From positions 24,507,847 through 24,571,846 of the forward strand of contig OX463859.1 of NCBI GenBank assembly GCA_949825065.1: a stretch of DNA of 64,000 bases, in the 5' to 3' direction. Origin of the DNA: Odontocerum albicorne (taxonomy: Eukaryota; Arthropoda; Insecta; Trichoptera; Odontoceridae). Of the stretch, positions 44,829 to 54,439 are shown one piece after another. How positions within the stretch are numbered: the stretch's first letter is position 1; every line of letters begins with the position of its first letter. The notes under the pieces were generated by a model. The model was not told the origin of the DNA. It worked only from the letters and a program-made list of their open reading frames with translations, and did no database searches. Both the position numbers and the translations under genes were made by a program.

Positions 44829-44968
44829 AGTTTGCGGGTTCGATCCCCGCTGGAAACCAGATTTTTAAAAATAGGATTCCAGTCTGGTATCCACTTAGAG
44901 CCTATAAAAATATCTTTCTGGTTGGTTGGAAGAGATTGCCACATGGCAATAAACTCACCAGGTTAAAA
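44829..44968 (+). mobile_element. SINE-A, 5'-truncated
   Basis: Starts within the B box (GTTTGCGGGTTCGATCCCCG), then AACCAGATTTTTAAAAATAG, and a well-kept tail CTGGTTGGTTGGAAGAGATT with GCCACATGGCAATAAACTCA. The B box and tail are close to consensus. Confidence 0.8.
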
Positions 44969-45074
44969 AAAGTTTAAATTTCACAAAGTAAAAAAATCAA
45001 TATTAATAAAGTTAAAATTTTACAACACTTTTTAATTTTAATTTCTAAAAAAAATCTAAATTTGATTTAAATAA

Positions 45075-45360
45075 ATATAATGTCTGAAATTAATGATACG
45101 CGACGAAGACGTACACCAAAGCATGTGAACAGATAAACGAAGAAAGACTAACAAAACAGATACATACTCGTAGTGCACATGTGAATAAATGGTGTGTAAG
45201 AGAAAGACCAAGGAAAGGATAGTTGGTTATCGTTATGATATAATCAGAAAGAAAGAAATATAGAAATTCAGAGATATCGTAGAAGTTGTATGGATGTAGA
45301 AGAGGCTAAGAATGTGTATTGAGAGAGGAAAGTGTAGCGTTCTGGGTATGTATATATGTG
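45075..45360 (+). pseudogene. LINE-E fragment
   Basis: Plus strand includes INEERLTKQIHTRSAHVNKW with shifts, and a later region like 'CMDVEEAKxVC'. A TACTCGTA lies inside at 45,175. Confidence 0.5.
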
Positions 45361-45784
45361 TAAAAAATTGTATTTTAAAATTTTTATTAGTCGCCCAGTA
45401 TCATAGTATAAATAGGCCAAAACCCATACGAAGGCTGTCGCCAAAGAAAGAATACGAGAATTGAATTTTGAATACAAGAGAGCGAAATAGGAATACTTGG
45501 ATTCTCTCCGAAAGTAATTCGAAATTTTAATCTCGGTGGGTCCGTGATAAATGAAAAGATGGAAACTACACTGAACGAATTTTTGAACCGGTATAAAAGG
45601 GGACGATGTATAAATGATATATAAACAAATTCTACATTTATGAATATATATTTTCATAAATGTAGAATTTGTTTTACTCCCGTGAATATTTCACGGGTTG
45701 CAACTAGTTTCTGATATTTTACTTAAGATGCTAGTTGATGCCAAAGAAAAACACATATTGGAGTAATATTGTGAAGTTTGTGTT

Positions 45785-45850
45785 AACATCTTTCTGGTTG
45801 GTTGGGGGAGATTACTACATGGAAATAATCCCACAAGGTTGTAATGTATT
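45785..45850 (+). mobile_element. SINE-A tail fragment
   Basis: AACATCTTTCTGGTTGGTTG, ACATGGAAATAATCCCACAAGG and decayed end. Left half of the inverted SINE pair. Confidence 0.65.
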
Positions 45851-45884
45851 ACAAAAAATTTTATTTGTATATAACATATTACAA

Positions 45885-46080
45885 CCTGGTGGATTTATTA
45901 TTATTTGGTAATATCTTCCAACCAGAATGGTGTTAAAGCAAGTCTTAGACAAAAACCAGACTAGAACCTTTTTAAAATACCTGGGTAACAAAGATAAGTG
46001 AACCCGTAGCCGTGAGTTGAAGAAATATGATATATAGTATATTATGTTATCTTACAAATTAGGTCACGGAGGTTGGGTTG
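45885..46080 (-). mobile_element. SINE-A, minus-strand half of inverted pair
   Basis: Minus strand: CCGTGACCTAATTTGTAAGA (A box), CTCACGGCTACGGGTTCACTT (B box area), linker and tail with TTCTGGTTGGAAGATATTAC, ending at the centre of the inverted repeat. Confidence 0.65.
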
Positions 46081-46551
46081 GTAAATTACGAGTACTAGTT
46101 GCAACCCGTGAAATATTCATGGAAGTAAAAAAAATTCTACATTTATGAAAATATGTATTCATAAATGTAAAATTTGTTTATATATATATATCATTTATAC
46201 ATCGTCCCCTTTTACACCGGCTCAAAAATTGTTAGCAAGGTATTAAAAATTCGTTCAGTATCACGAACCCACCGAGATTAAAATTTTGAATTACTTTTGG
46301 AGAGAATCCAAGTATTCCTCTCTCGCTCTCTTGTATTCAAAATTCAATTATCGCTTTCTTTCTTTGGCGACAACCATCGTACGGGCTTTGACCTATTTAT
46401 ACGAATATTATGATTCGTTTGAAAATTTATCGAAAATATTTTAAATAATCGAATTCTCATACTTGAAAATAATTGTTTTTTTTTCTTCATCGCTATATGC
46501 ATCGCTATAGGATATTTATTCATTTGAGAAGTTTCATGTCAACTTCATTAA

Positions 46552-47162
46552 CCTTTCCTTTCCTGTGCTAAAAAAATCCGCATATTCCGGTGCTGTGTAT
46601 TCAATACACATGTAAAAATGAGCGATTTAAAATTGTAAAAATAAAAATATTCATAGCCAATCGCTTAAATTAATTAAATTTGAAGTCAAAAGGGATAATA
46701 ATTGAGATTTAATTGCTGAAAACATGAAAAAAACATCGTCCGATGTTCACAAAACGGGCAATGCGACCACCTCAAATGGCTGCCCGAAAACTAATGAAGC
46801 GAGAGAAGCGAGCGAACTGAGTTTCTATTTCTTACGTTCCCATATACCGAAGTAGAGTGATTGTGAGATGTAAATAGCGTCGCTTCCTCACCCATAGCGG
46901 TTTTTTAGAATGAATATACCTACATCACACACTGGTACACGTTTGATTGTATTAGTGACTTTATTCCCGATTTTCACAAAATATCTCTGATGTGGCCGAT
47001 AAGTGCTAATTATTATTAATATTATTTTTTTCATTCAATGCGTAAATGTATTACGGAGGAATACCTAAAATCTGAACCCAGTATTTATTATATTTACCAT
47101 ATAGAGATATTAAAGTTTTTAGATGCAATGTGTACTAGTTACACATCACAGGGAAGGAAGAG
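46552..47162. mobile_element. piggyBac-type MITE, copy 3
   Basis: 611 bp flanked by TTAA (46,548-46,551; 47,163-47,166); ends CCTTTCCTTTCCTGTG and CACAGGGAAGGAAGAG. It is the reverse of copy 2 with high similarity throughout, including the GAGCGAACTGAGTTTC region. No transposase. Confidence 0.93.
46813..46846 (-). promoter_or_regulatory. Putative TATA-initiator core promoter in MITE
   Basis: On the minus strand TATATGGG starts at 46,846 and TCAGT has its A at 46,818, 28 bases downstream, exactly as in copy 2. Conservation of spacing between the two copies is the main support. Confidence 0.4.
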
Positions 47163-47467
47163 TTAATGATTATTCCTCAACTCTACCCCAACACACACAT
47201 AATTTGCTGCCTCTTCATGGGAGGAGGGAGGTATTGCCAACATGTGTGATGAAGAACCGCAAGTTCCATGTCAACTCCAATGGTTTTAAGCGCGAAGTCT
47301 CAATCAATGGTTACTAAAAACAATTTTGTATCCCAACCATGTTCTGTAAATTGTCCATATCACCAATTCATATATGTTGAAGGATTATCAAACGAATGAA
47401 TGAATGAAACATACTATCAGTTACTTAAAAATCTTTCAATATCTAAATAGTAGGCGTTTAGTTTATA

Positions 47468-47561
47468 AGGATTACTTATAAGTAATTTATTAGGATTACT
47501 TATAAGTAATTTATTAGGATTACTTATAAGTAATTTAATAGGATTACTTATAAGTAATTTG
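47468..47561. repeat. 24-bp tandem repeat, 4 units
   Basis: Unit starts at 47,468, 47,492, 47,516 and 47,540. Each unit contains the perfect 16-bp palindrome ATTACTTATAAGTAAT. Confidence 0.95.
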
Positions 47562-47566
47562 AGATA

Positions 47567-47929
47567 ATGATTTAACAACTTTGAATTTGGGCTCAGACGG
47601 GATCAATACAAAGTTTCCAAGTTAGCAGACAGCATTAAACTTGTGACACTATTGTATTAGTCCATAGTCTGATACTTGTAAACAAAGTAAATATAACTCA
47701 ATCGTGCGCTTGACAAAATTGGTGCAAACTTATTTGTTAATATGACAGTTGAGCTATTGCAGGTGATGAAAGGAATTTCTTCAAAACTGGCGATCAGAGT
47801 CCTTCAGTGCACTGTTATATTTTTTTATATTGTAATATTTTCAAAAATGTTTATTACTACTAATTTACTAACTACTAAAAGATCTTCTCTGGCTTTATAA
47901 ATTTTCGTATGCCCATCTTCCGAATTCCG
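47567..47929. other. No feature recognised
   Basis: No motif or repeat match. Confidence 0.35.
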
Positions 47930-47995
47930 TTATGAGGTTCGAGTCGCCAACCATCCACACGGAAGTGAATTGCGTTGTCGCGTGGCCGTGCACTT
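47930..47995 (-). mobile_element. SINE-B head fragment
   Basis: Minus strand: GTGCACGGCCACGCGACAAC, GCAATTCACTTCCGTGTGGA and GCGACTCGAACCTC, the tRNA-like head seen at 52,105-52,030. Nothing downstream is retained. Confidence 0.65.
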
Positions 47996-48102
47996 TCTGA
48001 GCCCATCTTTCAAAGCTTATTGTGTTTTTTATCTTTTAAAGCCCGTTTAGTACAATTAATTTACTAATTGTTTAAATATCTCCTCTGGCAAACTAAGTTA
48101 TA

Positions 48103-48387
48103 ATATGAAGGGCGTTTTGGTAAAGAGGTATATGTCATCGATTGCTTGTTTGTCGGGAGAGCCAAATGAGGTTTTGCAGCACATTATTTCTGAAGTGCGG
48201 ACCTCAGGTAAATTTAAAAGGTGAGCATTGAATACATTAATTATTTATGCATTCAAAGTTTACCTTTAAAATTTACCTGAGGTCTGTATTTCGGGAATAC
48301 CAGTGTTGCAAAACTTCATTTGGTTCTCCTGACAAATAAGTGATTGATGACATATATGTTACCTCTTTACCAAAACGCACTTCATAT
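48103..48387. repeat. Foldback element, about 125-bp arms
   Basis: Left arm from 48,103 (ATATGAAGGGCGTTTTGGTA) and right arm ending 48,387 (its complement with few mismatches) enclose a spacer of about 30 bases. The arms also share CCTCAGGTAAATTT and AATGAGGTTTTGCA. No clear target duplication. Confidence 0.85.
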
Positions 48388-48722
48388 GTGGCCTAGTCAC
48401 ATCAACTGAGCACCAAATCTTCGTGTCCGTCTGAGTTTTTAGATCTATTTATTAATTAATAAACGGTACATTAAAACTTCAAATAATATTTAAACTCTAA
48501 GCTTGCTAAGTGCTTCATTTATTACAAAATAAAAATAAAATAATTCAAAACATTTACATTACAAAATAAATGAAGAGATACTTTCATAGTGTAAAAAAGC
48601 AACATAAATGATATGCTAATGCGTATGCTAATGAACTTTTACAAAAATATTATATTGTATAATAACTGAAAAATGTAAACAGTTATCAACATATTATGAA
48701 ACCGTCTACAGATGGGCATCCC

Positions 48723-48890
48723 GCAGTGTAATAAATCGGGCGGGTAACCCGCAGTGTATCAAACCGGGCGGCAAACCGGTGTGTATTAAACCGAGCGGGT
48801 AACCCGCAGTGTATTAAACCGGGCGGGCAACCCGGAGTGTATTAAACCGCGCGGGTAAGCCGCAGTGTATTAAACCGGGCGTTACTCTTG
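48723..48890. repeat. GC-rich 28-bp minisatellite, 6 units
   Basis: GCAGTGTATTAAACCGGGCG-type units with a 27-28 bp period, strongly GC-rich (GGGCGGGTAACCC) compared with AT-rich flanks. Units differ at one to four bases. Confidence 0.92.
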
Positions 48891-49771
48891 ATGGTCATGT
48901 GCAAAGTTAAATATCGATGCATACAACCATATTAAAAAAATTGACATGTGCATAATTCAAGCACAATGATAAGTCCACGTCGTGCCCACAATACTAAATG
49001 TCCCATGATGCGAAAATAATGAAACGAGAGAAAAAAAACATGGAAATAAGTGCAATGAGATAAGCAAACAATACCCCAGAAAAAATTAAGCGTCACTATT
49101 AATTATTGACAGGCGCTTTATTAATTCCACAAAGACAAATGTCAGGAAGATAAAATAGTTTTGTATCATGAATGAAAGAATTAAAGATTGAAAAATATCA
49201 AAAACAACATTTCATAAAATCTGCAATAAGCTTTTTTTTAATTAACGAATTGTGGGAAAAAATATAGAAATGCTTCATGAAAGAAATTCTTCCTATACGA
49301 GAACATACTCGTATTAATGCAACTGAGACATCTCCTTGTTTGTTAGGTTTTTCTTTTAAGATACAGTCGACTCGATTATCCGTGGTCGCATTAACAGGGC
49401 TATGGATTAACCGTTATATTACTGTACAGTTACATTGCTGTAACGGTTAATCTACATTAATAATCATTATTAAAAAAATGGAATTTTCGTGAAAAAAAAA
49501 TATTGTTAATAACATTTTGAAATATTTAAAAAGTAAAAATAACTTTACATTCGACAGCATAATGTGTATCAAAAAATAAAACTGACGTAGTTACGAGCAT
49601 CGGTCGATGATGAAATCGCAAATTATTATTAGGTTCAGTATTTACAATTGATGCGAACGCGTGGGTGTATCAATTTTTTTTTGTTTCTTTAGTGGAGTTT
49701 CTGCCACTCCGGACAATCGAAAGTCAACTGTACCTTAAATAAATGTATGATTTAATAAACACCATAGACTT
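48891..49771. other. No feature recognised
   Basis: AT-rich. CTCGATTATCCGTGG near 49,372 gave no match. No open frame of interest. Confidence 0.35.
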
Positions 49772-50125
49772 AAACTACACTCCATATAAAACAATATAAT
49801 ATGTTGTTTTATATGGAGTGTAGTTTAATATGGAGTGTAGTTTTATATGGAGTGTACGTACTTCCACTCCATAAACTAGGTTAGTCAAAAAGTTCTGAAA
49901 GCGACATCTATGGAGCAGTAGAAAAACCAAAACTTCTACGACATTTTAATATTTCATCTTTCATAAGAACGTACTCAAAATTTCATTTCGATCTGTCAAT
50001 TCATTCTTCGTTTACAAGCCATTTGAAGTTGACGTGTCAGTGTATTTTTTAACAATGGTAGTAAAACCACATATCTTCCGATATTATCGGAAGATATGTT
50101 GTCTTATATGGAGTGGAAGTCCGTT
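49772..50125. repeat. Cluster of inverted repeats around TATGGAGTG motifs
   Basis: 49,772-49,794 and 49,804-49,826 are perfect 23-base arms. TATGGAGTGTAGTTT is then repeated directly. ACTTCCACTCCATA at 49,859 pairs with TATGGAGTGGAAGT ending at about 50,122, like terminal inverted repeats of a roughly 260-bp element. 50,069-50,083 and 50,085-50,099 form a perfect 15-base hairpin with one-base centre. Possibly a small MITE family. Confidence 0.7.
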
Positions 50126-50212
50126 TTCCATTGGTAAGTTTTCTGCGGTTTTATTACCCAACGCAGCCGCAACCACTATCTTCCTATACTTTTAACCAAC
50201 CGGTTTTCTTGT

Positions 50213-50335
50213 AATATTTTTAATCTGTCAATAACAGTGGGTTCGAATCCCAAAATGGAGTATCTTTGAGAAGGGTCTACTCTCTAAACGGCGCTGTATA
50301 AATTGTCGTTTTGTTATTATCATTATGGAAACGTT
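50213..50335 (+). mobile_element. LINE-D 3' region fragment
   Basis: TTTTTAATCTGTCAATAACA, GTGGGTTCGAATCCC, TCTACTCTCTAAACGGCGCT and TTGTTATTATCATT recur in LINE-D ends. No coding part here. It is followed 46 bp later by a half P element, a neighbourhood also seen at 23,504/23,539. Confidence 0.65.
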
Positions 50336-50380
50336 TCTAGTTATTCTGTTTGGTTCATGTCTTAAAAATAGTGTCTAATT

Positions 50381-50520
50381 TGTGCTCCCCTGATGATGAG
50401 GACAAAACCTTCAAACCGGTAGGGTTATACCGTTAAAGTAAGTGAAATAAACAGTGTTTGACTCAACAAATACCAATGTCTTTAAATCTCTACAGCGTAA
50501 ATGCCTTAACCATAAATAAC
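50381..50520. mobile_element. Half of a palindromic P element
   Basis: Contains only one arm: GCTCCCCTGATGATGAGG, AAACCGGTAGGGTTATACCG, GTGAAATAAACAGTGTTTGA and GTAAATGCCTTAACCATAAA. Shows that the monomer unit of P exists unpaired. Confidence 0.75.
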
Positions 50521-50619
50521 GTTATAAAAGTATGTTTAGCTTAATGCTTCGATATATAATAAGAACTTCTGAAACAACAAATAAGTGATGGCTGGTAAAA
50601 CGTTTGATTGATTCAACAG

Positions 50620-50656
50620 CTTAAATCTGAATGATCTGTAATCATTCAGATTTAAG
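50620..50656. repeat. Perfect inverted repeat, 16-bp arms
   Basis: CTTAAATCTGAATGAT at 50,620-50,635 pairs with 50,641-50,656 across CTGTA. A related CTTAAATCAGAATGATCTG follows at about 50,671. Confidence 0.9.
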
Positions 50657-50876
50657 TAATCTGAACAACTTAAATCAGAATGATCTGTAATATTAGCTCA
50701 CACGTGAAATTCATTGGGAATCGAACCCGTCACACTAGCTTACCTCGCTAGCACGTTAATAATATAATTAAAGACGTAATATGTACCTTCAAAGAGTTTG
50801 TAGGGTACCCACGTCCCTAAATATTGTCAATATGCAGGGTCAACGACCGATGAATCAACCTCTGGATATCTACAAT

Positions 50877-51401
50877 TGTCACATACCAGAAACGTCAACA
50901 CTGTTTACACGCAAATAATATTTACATCGCATTCCAAGGTAGAAAGAGAACATATCACGCCGTCTCGCCGTTTCGACAATAAATATCCTACCCACTGTAG
51001 TATCCACAGCGCTTGCGACCACCTCAGCACGCGCAGGAGTGAGATCGAGATATACCGCGGACGTAGTCACGCGTCCCGTTCTGAAAGTCTATATATACCT
51101 ACTTATCGATGAATAAAGGCACTTGTTATTATTCACTTGACCATTCATCGCTGTTTACTATTTATCGATTATTCACTCTCACTTTTATCGCATTCCTGAA
51201 TTGACGTATTTTATTTTAAATACAAACAAATCAAAATCATCCCGACGTATCAAATTAAGCATCCCGCTAAAAGTTCAATAAAAAGAACAACGGTAATGAA
51301 ATCAATATCTTAAGCCTTGCGCTATTCGACAACTCAATATATACCCACATTAAAGATCGTGGATATATTGCTCCATCTTCGACAGTTCCTGGCAGCGGTC
51401 C
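50877..51401 (+). mobile_element. Candidate LTR and primer-binding site
   Basis: The segment starts TGTCACATACC, contains TATATATACC at about 51,092 and GAATAAAGG at about 51,110, and could end at GACA 51,384, then TGGCAGCGGTCC at 51,390-51,401, which looks like a primer-binding site complementary to a tRNA 3' end. No second LTR, gag or pol is present in the window, so the call rests on layout alone. Confidence 0.35.
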
Positions 51402-51649
51402 AACTGTTTTAATTAAATTGATGTACGGGTATGCGGGGAGTCAAGGAGGACGGCGTGGAGTAGATGCTGCTAGTGGTTTACTGGATTTCGATAATGAGAT
51501 TTTTATGACCGGCGATAAAGAGAATTTTATCTATGGTTCACGTCGTTGAGTACACCACAGAATAGCGTCTCTACACGCTTTTGAACATACCGTTATTGCA
51601 CTTAAAATTCAAACCGTTTGACCGTTTATTAATTCTGCCAGTTACAATT

Positions 51650-51835
51650 ATAACTTACAATCACGCTGTTTCCCTGCTAGGAAAGGCAGAGAAGACAAAG
51701 TGCCAGGCTTTCATATCTCGATATACACATTTCGCCTCTTCCACATTCATGCACCTTTCATGTAGCTCCTACGATTTTTCTAACTTCTTATATTCCTGCT
51801 TTCCAAAATTTCATTAAACCATACTTTGCACAATT
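51650..51835 (-). pseudogene. LINE-E terminal fragment
   Basis: Minus strand ends with text like RxTWHFVFSAFPSREKQRD, matching 'CRDRxVWxSVVSAYPxGK'. Nucleotide order parallels 42,890-43,095. Confidence 0.5.
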
Positions 51836-51934
51836 CAAACCGTGTGAAAATTATGAAGAACATTATTAAATGCTGCCCGTTATTTATTTATTATATAAAT
51901 ATAACATATGTATATACACACTTCTTTTTTTTTA

Positions 51935-52105
51935 AAGGATACTTTAAAGGATAATCGAAGTCATAAGTATCCTTATACCACCGAGTACTAGGCGATAAAA
52001 AAAATGAATATATTATTCGAAGGAAGTAGCCCATCACGGGGTTCGAACCGGCAACCTTTCACACGGATGTGCAATGCGTTATCGCGCGGCCGTGCACCTA
52101 ATAAC
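51935..52105 (-). mobile_element. SINE-B, 3'-truncated, good head
   Basis: Minus strand: GGTGCACGGCCGCGCGATAA, TGCACATCCGTGTGAAAGGT and B box CCGGTTCGAACCCCG, then body with AAGGATACTTATGACTTCGA. The best tRNA-like head of this family in the window; second body block and LINE-C tail are missing. Confidence 0.75.
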
Positions 52106-52125
52106 ACACATGAATACATTATATA

Positions 52126-52661
52126 GGGTGGTCCATGAAAGGCTGAAGGATGTACATCGCTGTACTGCGCACACTGCCATCGTCACCCTGGCAGTGTGCG
52201 CAGTAGTTCCATCCTATTGGAACCATACTTCCTGATTATCTACGACCGCTGGGCGTAAAAAATGTTCAATCATTGTCTTATACAGGGCCCCGTTGATTCT
52301 TTCTGGCTGACCTTCCTCATTTTTAAAGAAATAGGGGCTGATAACTCTTTTTGCCATAACACTGCACCAAATAGTGCATTTTTAGGGATGCAATTACTGC
52401 TGATGTGATTGTCTGTGATTCTCAGTACCACAGTATCTGCAGTTTTGTTTGTTGATGTACCCGTTTAAATGAAATGTGCCTCATAATTCGTTATCAAGTT
52501 GTTCAAAAAGTTGCTGTTATCTCCGGCTATGTGTTGAAATCGAATGCCGTACTGCAAGCGCTGCTGAATATTTTGGAGTAGTAAAACTCTATAACCTGTA
52601 AAAAAATGAAGATAAACTAGTTATGACTTTTTCAAACCCTTCAGTCTTTCAGTGGCCACCT
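52126..52661 (-). mobile_element. Tc1/mariner-superfamily element, degenerate
   Basis: Inverted ends GGGTGGTCCATGAAAGGCTG and its counterpart ending CAGTGGCCACCT are flanked by TA(TA). The minus strand, with stops, reads NLITNYEAHFI, then FGAVLWQKELSAPISLKMRK and SNRMELL. These match the 'ITSDEAHFHLNG', 'VWCAVSxxGxIGPYFFE' and 'WFQQDGA' blocks of transposases related to those at 54,440 and 61,644. The first catalytic Asp is Tyr. A perfect 17-bp-arm hairpin occupies 52,163-52,205. Confidence 0.8.
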
Positions 52662-52849
52662 TATATAATAAATACGCTTGAGCCGCTGAAAAAATATTGA
52701 AAAAATTGTTTGACATTTTTAGAGCAGGAAGTAAGTATAAAGTACATCAATTTTCTTTTCGTCTCACAATTAATGTTCTAGCCCAGCTTAAATAACTTTT
52801 TCACTCTTTTAGAATAATAATATAGCTCGAACATAAATCATCTTCCCAT

Positions 52850-53160
52850 TTCCCGGTCCGGGTGAGGAGTGCTGTTCATTTTCACAGATTTTAGTCACCC
52901 ATACGTTCAACATGTTCGAACCATCTCAGCCTGTTCTTATATTTTTAAATTGATCTTAAGTTAATATTCAGCCTTAATAAATACGTATCATACATACTTT
53001 TTCTGTTGTATATTGACCTGCTACATATTTCTTTGAGCGAACGCTGTCTCTTTATTCCTATTATCTCTCAGTTCCTATTATTTATCAATGTTACCGTTTC
53101 ACTGCCATACAATTATACTGAGATAAATATTCATTGATGTGCAACATACACTTTCTATTT
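52850..53160 (-). pseudogene. LINE-E reverse transcriptase C-terminal fragment
   Basis: Minus strand: LYGSETVTLINNRN ('LMYGSETW'), RSLKEICSRS, and NRLRWFEHVERMGD ('LRWFGHVERMN'). All in order; stops present. Confidence 0.65.
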
Positions 53161-53179
53161 GATTCGCGCATAATTTATA

Positions 53180-53432
53180 TTTCAGAGCTTCATGGATTTT
53201 GTTTCCTAAAGCAACTGATCGTTCAATTTCTTTTCTCATTTTACGAGTATGTCTAAGAACATTCTAACACTCTAAGAAAGAAGAAACTCAACATTCCTGA
53301 GATGTGGAAATATATGGTTTTTAGTAAATCAAATGTCACGCAAAAAAAAACGAAAAAAACATGGTCTATAGTTTCATCAGACAAACCACACTCGCAACCG
53401 GGATACTCTACAATACCCATTCTGTAAAGTTG
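53180..53432 (-). pseudogene. LINE-H C-terminal zinc-knuckle fragment
   Basis: Minus strand: YRMGIVEYPGCECGLSDETI, DHVFFVF and FDLLKTIYF, equivalent to 'HLYRIGLxxxPxCxCGxxDETxxHxLFxCP', the terminal Cys-His knuckle of Jockey/R1-type ORF2. Closely similar to the better copy at 55,520-55,800. Confidence 0.65.
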
Positions 53433-53434
53433 AC

Positions 53435-53830
53435 TAGATTAACTTTGAAAAGTGAGGATGTTGGGTAGAATGTGTGGAAATACAAAGCATCACAGAGTAA
53501 GTAATGAAGAAATTAGGAAATAGTGCGTTTTGAAACAAGATTGAGTGCTTAAAATAAAAACAGCAGTGCTGATATGGGTTGGTTACGTAGAATGAATGAA
53601 TGATAAAAGATTTTCTAAAATAATCTGCACGAATCATAAAAAAAATACAAGACGTTAAATAATCAAAGCATAGTAAAATTAATCTAATTCTCAAGGAGGG
53701 AAGAATGAAAGATCTTTATAAAAGATGAATATGCATGACGAGAAGTATGGACGTAGCAAAAGTGAAAGACATAATGAAGTGGAAAGATAGAAAAAAGTGG
53801 AAAGATAGAATAAAGTAATGATGATGATTA
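53435..53830 (+). pseudogene. LINE-E fragment
   Basis: Plus strand: AVLIWVGYVE, MNDKRFSKIICTNH, remains of 'LRWxGHVERMNDERLxKxIY'. Later frames broken. Confidence 0.5.
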
Positions 53831-53889
53831 ACATGAAAATTAATAAAAAATCATTTAAAATTAAGCAAAAATGATATTAATAATTCATT

Positions 53890-54420
53890 CATATACACGT
53901 GCCATCACCTTGTTTCCTTGTTGGGGTAGAACGACAGAACAGAGCGCAAGATTTTCCTATCTCAATACACATATTTCAACTCCATACACCTTTGACGACC
54001 TCCATAGTCTAGTTGGTAAGACGTTTGTCTCCCAGCCCGGTAGTTGTGGGTTAGATCTACATTGTTACCTAGATTTTAAAAAAAAGATTCCATTGTGAAT
54101 TTTACTTATGGTCTCTTTAACATCTTTCTGGTTAGTTGGAGAATATTGCCACATGGCAATTAGCCCATCAGATTGTATATAACGAAATTATAATACAATA
54201 CAATACTATTTCCTTTAACTCCTACGATTTCTTTTTCTTCTTACATTCCTTTGCATTTTAATATAATTCACTTGATCCCACCATTTATATTTTCACTGTA
54301 CATTTGTTTTAATCAGTAGTTTTTTTATTCAATCGTTCCTTGTGCCCAAATAGCCAATAAAGCCCTTAAGTATGAATTTACTCTTCCTTATTTTCTTCAG
54401 CATTTTGCCATACATGATGA
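53890..54420 (-). pseudogene. LINE-E fragment interrupted by SINE-A
   Basis: Plus-strand sequence 53,905-53,990 and 54,213-54,420 are parts of one LINE-E end (TTTCAACTCCATACACC ... CTCCTACGATTTCTTT, CTTGATCCCACCATTT), separated by a SINE-A. Confidence 0.55.
53993..54212 (+). mobile_element. SINE-A inserted in LINE-E
   Basis: GACCTCCATAGTCTAGTTGG, TTGTGGGTTAGATCTAC (damaged B box), linker, CTTTCTGGTTAGTTGG, GCCACATGGCAATTAGCCC and terminal AATACAATACAATAC. Younger than the LINE fragment that it splits. Confidence 0.8.
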
Positions 54421-54439
54421 ATTTATCTAAATACAAGTA

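Larger units (their letters stand above)
45390..46430. repeat. 1-kb inverted repeat with SINE-A pair at its centre
   Basis: Arms about 45,395-45,716 and 46,088-46,425 are reverse complements with substitutions and small indels (shared: GGGGACGATGTATAAATGAT, CATTTATGAA, CACGGGTTGCAACTAGT). Between them, SINE-A sequence is also arranged as an inverted pair. Each arm contains its own hairpin (AAATTCTACATTTATGAA ... TTCATAAATGTAGAATTT). Confidence 0.85.

Noticed and set aside
45268..45657. 129-codon minus-strand frame as a gene
   Set aside because: Spans a LINE-E fragment antisense and one arm of an inverted repeat; no domain and the other arm does not preserve the frame.
49860..50125. Mariner 5' end with start codon
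   Set aside because: TTAGTCAAAAAGTTCTG followed by AACAATGG looks mariner-like, but the translation shows no helix-turn-helix and the ends fit a small inverted-repeat element better.
50705..50760. tRNA-like head on the minus strand
   Set aside because: Has GGGTTCGATTCCC but the upstream part (CTAGCGAGGTAAGCTAG) is a self-complementary stretch and not an A box; no second copy in the window.
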